Notes under the pieces: generated by a model
Told to the model about the DNA's origin: nothing
Seen by the model: the letters and a program-made list of their open reading frames with translations, nothing else
The model's database searches: none
Shown here: positions 7,406-13,254 of the stretch, piece after piece
How positions within the stretch are numbered: the first letter of the stretch is position 1
Layout: each line of letters begins with the position of its first letter
Assembly: GCA_015654715.1 (NCBI GenBank)
Contig: JAATGK010000123.1
Location: 1 to 14,900 of the forward strand
Source: Alphaproteobacteria bacterium
GTDB taxonomy: Bacteria > Pseudomonadota > Alphaproteobacteria > Micropepsales > Micropepsaceae
Direction: 5' to 3'
DNA length: 14,900 nt
Program-made: the position numbers and the translations under genes

Positions 7406-8146
7406 ATGCGGGCCCGCGTCGGATTGATTTGCGATTGCCGTAACGTGGATGGCCAAGCCGCCCATCTGGTGCTGGAACCTTATGTTAGCGCGGTGCGCGA
7501 CGCGGCGCGCGCTTTGCCCTTGCTGCTCGCTGCCCTCGAGCCGCCGCTCGACCACGATGATATTTTGAACGCCGTGGATGGCTTGGTGTTCACCGGATCG
7601 CCGTCCAACGTGGCGCCGCATTTCTATGGCGGGGCGCCGGCGCGCGAGCCGAAAAACGAAGACCTCCATCGCGACGCGCTGGCTTTGCCGCTGATCCGCA
7701 CCGCGGTCGCGGCGGGGATTCCGACGCTCGCGATCTGCCGCGGCGCGCAAGAACTCAACGTCGCGCTCGGCGGCACGTTGTTTCAGCAGGTGCAGGAAGT
7801 TCCCGGCCGGTTCGATCATCGCGAGCGCAAAGAGGCGCCGCTCGATGTGCAATACGGTCCGGCGCATGAGATGAACGTGGTGGCGGGCGGTCTGCTCGCG
7901 CGCCTTACCACCGAGCGCCGGTTCACCGTGAATTCGTTGCACGGCCAAGGCATCGACAAATTGGCGCCGCCGCTGAAAGTGGAAGCGGTCGCACCCGATG
8001 GACAGATCGAAGCGGTTTCACTTTTCGAGCCGCGCGGCTTCCTGCTCGGAGTGCAATGGCACCCGGAATGGCGCTGGCCGGAACATCCGGTTTCGCGTGC
8101 GATCTGGTCGGCGTTTGCAGAAGCTATGCGTCCTTCCGCTTCGTAA
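7406..8146 (+). CDS. Gamma-glutamyl-gamma-aminobutyrate hydrolase family protein (class I amidotransferase fold, peptidase C26)
   Basis: This cytosolic hydrolase of 246 residues cleaves gamma-glutamyl amide bonds. The best-known relative, PuuD of E. coli, acts on gamma-glutamyl-GABA in putrescine breakdown. The catalytic triad is visible: Cys111 in the nucleophile elbow LAICRGAQELNVALGG, and His219 and Glu221 in VQWHPEW. GLVFTGSPSNVAPHFYGG (59-76) forms the substrate loop usual in the family, and VNSLHGQGID (175-184) is the conserved pre-triad segment. The ATG at 7406 lies 4 bases after the LolA-like stop; a longer frame into the upstream gene is not credible. No other putrescine genes are nearby, so the real substrate could be another gamma-glutamyl compound. 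I therefore give no gene symbol. Confidence 0.93.
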   Translation: MRARVGLICDCRNVDGQAAHLVLEPYVSAVRDAARALPLLLAALEPPLDHDDILNAVDGLVFTGSPSNVAPHFYGGAPAREPKNEDLHRDALALPLIRTAVAAGIPTLAICRGAQELNVALGGTLFQQVQEVPGRFDHRERKEAPLDVQYGPAHEMNVVAGGLLARLTTERRFTVNSLHGQGIDKLAPPLKVEAVAPDGQIEAVSLFEPRGFLLGVQWHPEWRWPEHPVSRAIWSAFAEAMRPSAS

Positions 8147-8330
8147 AGAATCGTTGAGGCTGGCGATGGTCCGCCATCTCAGGAACATCTGTAGTGATGC
8201 CTTGCGTCGGATTCATGCGGCGCGCTGTTGCGGGTGCAACTGGATCACAACGAAAACCCGGCGCGACAGTGTTGCTGATATGCATCTGTCATTTAAAATC
8301 CGTCACGTAAGTCTTTGGATCAAAAAATAG
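8147..8330. other. Non-coding stretch upstream of the small RNA gene
   Basis: No gene is credible in these 184 bases. The 3' half is clearly richer in A and T than the flanking genes. An A-run (8322-8327) lies just before the predicted small RNA promoter and could act as an UP-like element. A small hairpin (GTTGC-GGGT-GCAAC) lies around 8227-8240. I find no terminator for the upstream hydrolase gene. Confidence 0.5.
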
Positions 8331-8359
8331 TTGCATAGTGTGGCCGATTTGCATATTAT
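8331..8359 (+). promoter_or_regulatory. Sigma70-type promoter of the predicted small RNA
   Basis: TTGCAT (8331-8336) and TATTAT (8354-8359) are separated by exactly 17 bases. The -10 matches TATAAT at five of six positions. An A-rich stretch precedes the -35. The predicted start falls at about G8366, which is exactly the first base of the first hairpin of the RNA. No ribosome site or start codon follows, which supports a non-coding transcript. Confidence 0.65.
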
Positions 8360-8365
8360 CTCTTT

Positions 8366-8509
8366 GTGAAGAGACGGCGTCCGGCACGCACTGCCCCCCC
8401 GCTCGCAAGCCGAACCCCTCTTCACAAGCGGTGTCGGTCATCCCCTCCCGACACTAGCGCGTAACGGCGCAAACGACGCCCGGTTGGCCCCCCCAGCCGG
8501 GCGTTTTTT
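8366..8509 (+). ncRNA. Predicted structured small RNA with C-rich loops
   Basis: This is a predicted transcript of about 144 nt built of three hairpins. Hairpin 1 pairs GTGAAGAG (8366-8373) perfectly with CTCTTCAC (8418-8425). Inside it CGGC (8375-8378) can pair with GCCG (8409-8412), leaving a large loop with seven C's (8394-8400). Hairpin 2 pairs GTGTCGG (8431-8437) with CCGACAC (8448-8454) around a loop containing CCCCTC. Hairpin 3 (8476-8504) is a long stem with a CCCCC loop and a six-T tail, an intrinsic terminator. The C-runs, above all CCCCTCCC (8442-8449), are complementary to purine-rich ribosome sites. Known alphaproteobacterial small RNAs with C-rich loops (for example Caulobacter GsrN or the CCUCCUCCC-carrying families) pair with mRNAs this way. 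Function and family membership here are inference; no sequence match to a named RNA is claimed. Confidence 0.7.
8476..8509 (+). terminator. Intrinsic terminator of the small RNA
   Basis: A 12-bp stem pairs 8476-8487 (ACGCCCGGTTGG) with 8493-8504 (CCAGCCGGGCGT). It has one G-T wobble and a five-C loop, and runs into six T's (8504-8509). The opposite strand shows no T tract after the stem, so it serves rightward transcription, although it lies just 21 bases beyond the stop of the leftward phosphatase gene. Confidence 0.92.
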
Positions 8510-8529
8510 ATTGGACCTCTTCCAAACTA

Positions 8530-9150
8530 TCAAAGCTGAAACGGACTGCGAGTCGGTTTCTCGAAGATGCCTTTGTGGCTGCCTGCGAGGCCATGGCCCG
8601 TCAGCCACTGATCCAGCCGCACGGGATCGTACGTTTCGCGCAACCATTCAGCGAGCGGCCGTCCTTCTGCATCCTCTGCGGCAAAGGTGAAAAATGGTTT
8701 CAACCAATGCTGGTACTTCTTAGGGAGGTGGCCATAGCGTTTGGGATCGAACTGCGCCGTGGCCGCCGCCATCGCCTGCCAGCCGTCGCGAGTGAGGATG
8801 AAAAGCGCGGCGGCAAAAGCGGTGCGGTCGTGGCCGCCCGAGCATTTGATCAGAAAGGGCCGCGGCGCCGAATCGAAGGCGTCGAGCAGGGTTGCCAGCA
8901 TGGCCCGGGTGGGCAGGTGGCGGGAATCGAGCATGGCATCGATATGGCGAGCCCCGAGCGCCGCGCAAACGCGCCGCTCATAGCGCCACCACGACAGGTC
9001 GCTGTTCTCGCCTCTGAGGTTGACGATGGCCTTGAGCGCGTGGCGGCGCATCAGGCCCATCAGCCCGCCGAAATTGGCCTGTGAAGAACGTGCCACCTCG
9101 CCTTCGCGAACCCAATGGAAGTTGTACAAGGTGTCGAGAAACGGGCGCAT
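8530..9150 (-). CDS. Tyrosine/dual-specificity-type phosphatase
   Basis: This is a predicted cysteine-dependent phosphatase of the PTP/DSP fold, 206 residues from the ATG at 9150. The P-loop signature C-x5-R is present as CSGGHDRT (Cys103 to Arg109), preceded by the usual hydrophobic strand (PFLIK) and followed by a helix (AFAAALFILTRDGW). MLDSRHLPT (73-81) supplies a plausible general-acid aspartate (Asp75). AIVNLRGENSDLSWWRYERR (41-60) resembles the first strand and loop of bacterial DSP-like proteins that begin with VxNLR. A GTG at 9177 would add nine residues and bring the start within 2 bases of the divergent membrane gene; neither start has a clear ribosome site. The substrate (protein, lipid or nucleotide) cannot be told. 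Confidence 0.82.
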   Translation of the reverse strand: MRPFLDTLYNFHWVREGEVARSSQANFGGLMGLMRRHALKAIVNLRGENSDLSWWRYERRVCAALGARHIDAMLDSRHLPTRAMLATLLDAFDSAPRPFLIKCSGGHDRTAFAAALFILTRDGWQAMAAATAQFDPKRYGHLPKKYQHWLKPFFTFAAEDAEGRPLAEWLRETYDPVRLDQWLTGHGLAGSHKGIFEKPTRSPFQL

Positions 9151-9166
9151 GTTCGGGGCCGGCCAG

Positions 9167-9172
9167 AGGAGG
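9167..9172 (+). promoter_or_regulatory. Strong Shine-Dalgarno site fixing the start of the membrane gene
   Basis: AGGAGG lies 7 bases before the ATG at 9180. It is the strongest ribosome site in the window and shows that the long N-terminal extension (frame open from 9081) is not used. The site also lies opposite the first codons of the phosphatase gene if that gene starts at 9177. Confidence 0.75.
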
Positions 9173-9179
9173 ATCACTG

Positions 9180-9712
9180 ATGCAGTTTAGCAGAAAAGCG
9201 CTGAACGCTCGTTGGGCGTGGACCAGCGGGATGGCAATCGTGCTCTTGCTGGTTCTGAACCTGCTCGACGGTGCCCTCAAGGCCAAAACCGGGTTCGGTA
9301 CGGTATCGTTGCAAGGAATAGGGTCGGGCTGGAGCATCAGGCTGATCGTCGATCATTGGACCAGCCCGCCCGATGCGGTGCTGGCGGGGTTCCTGCTCGG
9401 CTTCGATTTCCTTCTCATCCCGCTCTACGGCGCGGCGCTGTTCTTCGGTTCGCTGGCGGCGATCGACCGCTTCGCTCCCAAATCCGGACGACTGCAGCGG
9501 ATCCTGGCCCTTCTCGCCTTGGCCCGGTCGGCGCGGCGATCTGCGATGCGCTGGAGAATGGGTTCGAGCTTTACATGCTCACCCATGCTTCCACGGACTT
9601 GATGGCGTCCTTGGCGCTGGAAGCGACGGCGGCCAAATGGCTCGGTATCGCCATTGGTCTAGTGCTGACGCTGGCGGCCGTGGCAGGACGGCTGATCAAG
9701 AAGAAGGCCTAG
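9180..9712 (+). pseudogene. Conserved hypothetical membrane protein, frameshifted
   Basis: The reading frame from ATG 9180 encodes good membrane-protein sequence up to about residue 114 (ILALLALA) and then turns into arginine-rich nonsense that stops at 9602. The frame shifted by one base continues the protein (VGAAICDALENGFELYMLTH) to a stop at 9710-9712. Adding one C to the CCC run at 9523-9525 joins both parts into a 177-residue protein with about four membrane helices (roughly 16-32, 68-90, 107-123 and 152-170). The pattern GFDFLLIPLYGAALFF ... DALEN ... AAKWLGIAIG recurs in a widespread family of uncharacterised bacterial membrane proteins. The break is a recent one-base loss or a sequencing error, as both halves are well preserved. 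No slippery heptamer for programmed shifting is seen. Confidence 0.75.
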
Positions 9713-9856
9713 CGCACGACGCGATACAGCCGGACTTCGATCGGTCTGTTCGTCAGCGGGACGGGTTTGCGCCAAGCGGGGTGACCGCCGGCTGCCGATT
9801 CGCCGCCGAAGCCGGGCCATAGCCCCGATTTGTCATTTTGAACGCTTCTAAAAAAG

Positions 9857-9885
9857 TTGGCGTGGGGAAATCCGGCTGCTATTGT
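9857..9885 (+). promoter_or_regulatory. Candidate promoter of sucCD
   Basis: TTGGCG (9857-9862) and TATTGT (9880-9885) are separated by 17 bases, each matching the consensus at four of six positions. The start would be near 9892, about 29 bases before the sucC ATG. The sequence 9840-9852 just upstream (GAAC-N2-TTCTAAA) is repeated upstream of sucA. Confidence 0.45.
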
Positions 9886-9920
9886 TCCGGCCGGTTCGCG
9901 CCTGCCTAAGAGAAATCCAA

Positions 9921-11090
9921 ATGAACATTCACGAATACCAGGCCAAAGAGATCCTGCATTCATTCGGCGCCCCGGTTCCATTGGGCAAGGCCGTGTTCAG
10001 CGTCGAAGAAGCCGTGCATGCCGCCAAAGCGCTGCCCGGTCCGGTGTGGGTAGTCAAATCGCAAATCCATGCCGGTGGTCGCGGCAAAGGCGGCGGCGTC
10101 AAAGTGGTGAAGAGCATCGAGGATGTGGAGACCGAAGCCCGCCGCATGTTGGGCATGACTCTCATCACCCATCAGACCGGTCCGGCGGGGCGCGAGGTCA
10201 AGCGCCTCTACATCGAAGACGGTTCGGCGATCGATCGCGAACTCTATCTGTCGGCGCTGGTCGACCGTTCGACGTCGCGTATTTCCTTCATCGTTTCCAC
10301 CGAAGGCGGCATGGACATCGAGGAGGTGGCGAAAAATACGCCGGAAAAGATCGCCACCTTCACCATCGATCCGGCGGCCGGATATTCACCGTTTATCGGC
10401 GTCCAAATCGCCACCGCCTTGAAGCTCAAGGGCGGCGAGATCAAGCAATGCGTGGCGCTGGTGAAGAGCCTTTACGATGCCTTCGTCGCCAAGGACATGA
10501 GCCTCTTGGAAATCAATCCCTTGGTCGTCACCAAGAGCGGCAAGATCGTTTGCCTCGATGCCAAGGTGAATTTCGACGACAACGCGCTCTACCGCCATAC
10601 CGACGTGCAGGAACTACGCGACTTCGGCGAAGAAGAGCCGACCGAAATCGAAGCCTCGCGCTACGATCTTTCCTACATCAAGCTCGACGGCACCATCGGC
10701 TGCATGGTCAATGGCGCCGGTCTCGCCATGGCGACCATGGACATCATCAAGCTGTTCGGCGCCGAGCCGGCCAATTTCCTCGATGTCGGCGGCGGCGCCA
10801 CCAAGGAAAAGGTCACCGCGGCGTTCAAGATCATTCTCTCCGATCCGCACGTGAAGGGGATTCTGGTCAACATTTTCGGCGGCATCATGAAGTGCGATAT
10901 CATTGCGGAAGGCATCGTCGCCGCCGCCAAAGAGGTGCATTTGTCGGTGCCACTGGTGGTGCGTTTGGAAGGCACCAATGTCGACAAGGGCAAACAGATT
11001 TTGGCGCAGTCCGGCCTGCCGATCATTTCCGGCGACGACCTCGCCGACGGCGCCCAGAAGATCGTGAAAGCGGTGAAGGAAGCAGCCTGA
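9921..11090 (+). CDS. sucC: Succinyl-CoA synthetase (ADP/GDP-forming) subunit beta
   Basis: This subunit of the TCA-cycle enzyme converts succinyl-CoA, phosphate and NDP to succinate, CoA and NTP. The 389-residue protein matches the usual length (388 in E. coli). The ATP-grasp domain opens with [12 protein letters not shown], followed by [18 protein letters not shown] (44-61) for nucleotide binding. [11 protein letters not shown] and [15 protein letters not shown] supply metal-binding residues. The C-terminal flavodoxin-like domain has [28 protein letters not shown] and [18 protein letters not shown]. The frame extends upstream to a GTG at 9882, but ATG 9921 gives the family start, with a modest AAGAGA ribosome site. 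The stop overlaps the sucD start (TGATG), so translation of the two subunits is coupled. Confidence 0.98.
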   Translation: MNIHEYQAKEILHSFGAPVPLGKAVFSVEEAVHAAKALPGPVWVVKSQIHAGGRGKGGGVKVVKSIEDVETEARRMLGMTLITHQTGPAGREVKRLYIEDGSAIDRELYLSALVDRSTSRISFIVSTEGGMDIEEVAKNTPEKIATFTIDPAAGYSPFIGVQIATALKLKGGEIKQCVALVKSLYDAFVAKDMSLLEINPLVVTKSGKIVCLDAKVNFDDNALYRHTDVQELRDFGEEEPTEIEASRYDLSYIKLDGTIGCMVNGAGLAMATMDIIKLFGAEPANFLDVGGGATKEKVTAAFKIILSDPHVKGILVNIFGGIMKCDIIAEGIVAAAKEVHLSVPLVVRLEGTNVDKGKQILAQSGLPIISGDDLADGAQKIVKAVKEAA

Positions 11091-11968
11091 TGTCCATTCT
11101 CGTCGATAAGAACACGCACGTGATCTGTCAGGGTTTCACCGGCAATCAAGGCACTTTCCATTCCGAGCAGGCCATCGCCTACGGCACCAAAATGGTCGGC
11201 GGCACCTCGCCGGGCAAAGGCGGCACCACCCATCTCGGCTTGCCGGTGTTCGATACCGTGCGCCAGGCGCGCGAGGCGACCGGCGCCGATGCGAGCGTGA
11301 TTTATGTGCCGCCGCCGTTCGCTGCCGATGCCATCCTGGAAGCAATCGATGCCGAAATTCCACTGATCGTCTGCATCACCGAAGGCATTCCGGTGCTCGA
11401 CATGGTCAAGGTCAAGCGCGTGCTGGCGGGTTCCAAATCGCGGCTGATCGGGCCCAATTGTCCCGGCGTCATCACCCCGGGCGAATGCAAGATCGGCATC
11501 ATGCCGGGCCATATCCATCGCCGCGGTTCGGTCGGCATCGTCTCGCGCTCGGGCACACTGACCTATGAGGCGGTGGCGCAGACCACCGCCGTCGGGCTCG
11601 GCCAGACCACTTGCGTCGGCATCGGCGGCGATCCGGTCAAAGGCACCGAGCATATCGATGTGCTGGAAATGCTGCTCGCCGATCCCGAAACCGAAAGCAT
11701 CGTGATGATCGGCGAAATCGGCGGGTCCGCCGAAGAATACGCCGCCGATTTCATCAAGCATTCAAAAGTGAAAGAGCCGATGGTCGGGTTCATCGCCGGC
11801 GTAACCGCCCCGCCCGGCCGCCGTATGGGCCATGCCGGCGCCATTATCTCGGGCGGCAAGGGCGGTGCCGAGTCCAAGATCGAAGCGATGCAGTCGGCCG
11901 GCATCCGCGTCTCGCCCAATCCGGCGGCGCTGGGCACCACAATGGTGGAAGTGCTCAAGGGGCTTTAG
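11090..11968 (+). CDS. sucD: Succinyl-CoA synthetase subunit alpha
   Basis: The alpha subunit binds CoA and carries the phosphorylated histidine. The 292-residue protein has the N-terminal Rossmann CoA-binding part with [15 protein letters not shown] (15-29) and [18 protein letters not shown] (37-54). The middle has [20 protein letters not shown] (119-138). The ligase domain carries the catalytic His248 in [26 protein letters not shown] (151-160) and [10 protein letters not shown] (177-186) are further signatures. Its ATG shares the A of the sucC stop, and an AAGGAA ribosome site lies about 8 bases upstream inside sucC. The last 14 bases overlap the end of the convergent acyltransferase gene. 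No terminator is seen after the stop. Confidence 0.98.
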   Translation: MSILVDKNTHVICQGFTGNQGTFHSEQAIAYGTKMVGGTSPGKGGTTHLGLPVFDTVRQAREATGADASVIYVPPPFAADAILEAIDAEIPLIVCITEGIPVLDMVKVKRVLAGSKSRLIGPNCPGVITPGECKIGIMPGHIHRRGSVGIVSRSGTLTYEAVAQTTAVGLGQTTCVGIGGDPVKGTEHIDVLEMLLADPETESIVMIGEIGGSAEEYAADFIKHSKVKEPMVGFIAGVTAPPGRRMGHAGAIISGGKGGAESKIEAMQSAGIRVSPNPAALGTTMVEVLKGL

Positions 11969-13121
11969 GCGCGTCCACCAATTTGCGGATCAGCTTCTGT
12001 ACCGGTTTCTCGTAATAGCGGTACGACAGCGAGGCGAGGCCGAGCAGCACGGCATAAAATGCCAGCATCGCCCACCAGTGCATGAAGAACATCGGCGTCA
12101 GACCGATATAAAGTGCCGCCAAGGCGCACGCCGTTTGCAGCGGAAAATGCAGCATATAAACGCCATAGGAGATGTCGCCGAGATAGGTGGTCTTTTTGTA
12201 GAAGCGCGGGAGCAGATTCAGCACTGCTTCGCTCAACGCCAGCGCCACCACCGTCAGCGGCACGACGATGAAGATATACGCGATGTGGAAGATGTCGGTG
12301 GCGTTCTCGCTGTAATAATCCCAACTGTCGGGAACGCGGTCGGAGAGGCCGCCGAGGAAATTGTGGATCGGGCCGTACTCGATCTCAATCACCACCACGG
12401 CCCACACCGCCAGGCACAACACCCCGATCACCGCCGAAACCGTCTTGGCCGATGTCAGGCTGCGGATTTTCTCGACCGCGAAATAGGCGAGGCCGCCGAG
12501 GAAGAAGCCCATCAAGCCGCGGCTGATGAACCAGTTCCAATGGAACAGCGGCACGCCGAGCAGCGCCACCACCAGCGCCGTCTTCCAGCCGTTGAGGCCG
12601 AGGCGGCAGAGACAGAAGAACAACACATAAAGCCCCGCCTCGATCGACACCGTCCAGGCCGGGCCGTTGAAGGTCTGCTCGGCATTGGGCGGCAGCCATT
12701 GCTGCAGGGCGAACAGGCCGGTGACGAAGCGGTCCCAATCTCCGGCGGCGAAGATGAAATAGACGCCGGTCTTGGCGTGGAAGGCCATCTGCAGTGCCGC
12801 GATCACGACCAGCATCAAGGCGTGCAACGGCCATAGCCGCGAGAAGCGCAGCAGCGCGAAGGTGCCCGCCTTGACCCTCTTTTCCCGAATCGCCTCGCGG
12901 TAAAGCCAGAAAAAGACGAAGCCGGAGAGGGCGAAGAACAGGTCCACCGCCGCCCAGGCTTCCAGGTAAAGCGGCTCCAGGAAACGATAAAGCGGCTGCC
13001 AATCGCGCGACCACACCGCCTGCCAGTGGCCGGAAAGGGCGAAAAAGTGCTGCCAATGCCAGATTACGATGGTCAGCGCCGCCAGGCCGCGGATCGCATC
13101 CAGGGAGTACAGCCGCTTCAT
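11955..13121 (-). CDS. Acyltransferase family 3 membrane protein (OafA/YrhL-like)
   Basis: This integral membrane protein of 388 residues belongs to the acyltransferase-3 family, which transfers acetyl or other acyl groups onto sugars of surface polysaccharides, lipopolysaccharide, glycolipids or antibiotics. It has about ten hydrophobic helices. Diagnostic features are the start [20 protein letters not shown], with the conserved Arg11 and His22 of the proposed active site. They also include [16 protein letters not shown], the [15 protein letters not shown] loop, [15 protein letters not shown], and the late [19 protein letters not shown], typical of the family. The ATG at 13121 with GAGGAA upstream is preferred over a TTG two codons earlier. 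It lies inverted between sucD and sucA and overlaps the sucD end by 14 bases. No glycan genes are nearby, so the acceptor is unknown. Confidence 0.92.
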   Translation of the reverse strand: MKRLYSLDAIRGLAALTIVIWHWQHFFALSGHWQAVWSRDWQPLYRFLEPLYLEAWAAVDLFFALSGFVFFWLYREAIREKRVKAGTFALLRFSRLWPLHALMLVVIAALQMAFHAKTGVYFIFAAGDWDRFVTGLFALQQWLPPNAEQTFNGPAWTVSIEAGLYVLFFCLCRLGLNGWKTALVVALLGVPLFHWNWFISRGLMGFFLGGLAYFAVEKIRSLTSAKTVSAVIGVLCLAVWAVVVIEIEYGPIHNFLGGLSDRVPDSWDYYSENATDIFHIAYIFIVVPLTVVALALSEAVLNLLPRFYKKTTYLGDISYGVYMLHFPLQTACALAALYIGLTPMFFMHWWAMLAFYAVLLGLASLSYRYYEKPVQKLIRKLVDAPKAP

Positions 13122-13229
13122 TTGCAAATTCCTCGCAATATCCCGGATTTACGCGTTGTTACCGATGGCGACCGCAAAGCGTGCAAAGCCATGGTTTTTG
13201 CCTGAAGATTGCGGTAGACCCTTCAATTC

Positions 13230-13242
13230 GAACAGTTCTAAA
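13230..13242 (+). promoter_or_regulatory. Motif shared by the sucC and sucA upstream regions
   Basis: GAAC, two bases, then TTCTAAA occurs here, 12 bases before sucA, and also at 9840-9852, 68 bases before sucC. Its TCTAAA could act as a -10 element for sucA, but no matching -35 hexamer was found at 16-18 bases. It contains a GAA-N3-TTC inverted repeat, as expected for an operator half-site pair. The role is speculative. Confidence 0.25.
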
Positions 13243-13254
13243 CTTCATCTCGAG

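Noticed and set aside
8366..8509. 6S RNA or signal recognition particle RNA as identity of the small RNA
   Set aside because: The layout of three separate hairpins ending in an intrinsic terminator does not fit the long open-bubble rod of 6S RNA, and the conserved SRP loop sequence is absent.
9515..9530. Programmed ribosomal frameshift in the membrane gene
   Set aside because: No X-XXY-YYZ slippery sequence in the correct phase and no obvious stimulatory hairpin at the junction. A one-base deletion in a C-run is simpler.
9882..9920. N-terminal extension of sucC from GTG 9882
   Set aside because: SucC proteins begin with [10 protein letters not shown], matching ATG 9921. The extension would lie over the predicted promoter.
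10673..11761. A 362-codon leftward open frame over sucC and sucD
   Set aside because: It is antisense to two well-identified genes and has no domain motifs of its own.
13163..13200. Inverted repeat ATGGC...GCCAT followed by five T's upstream of sucA as a terminator
   Set aside because: The stem has only five pairs with an 18-base loop, and there is no rightward gene upstream that would need it, because the neighbouring acyltransferase reads away from it.
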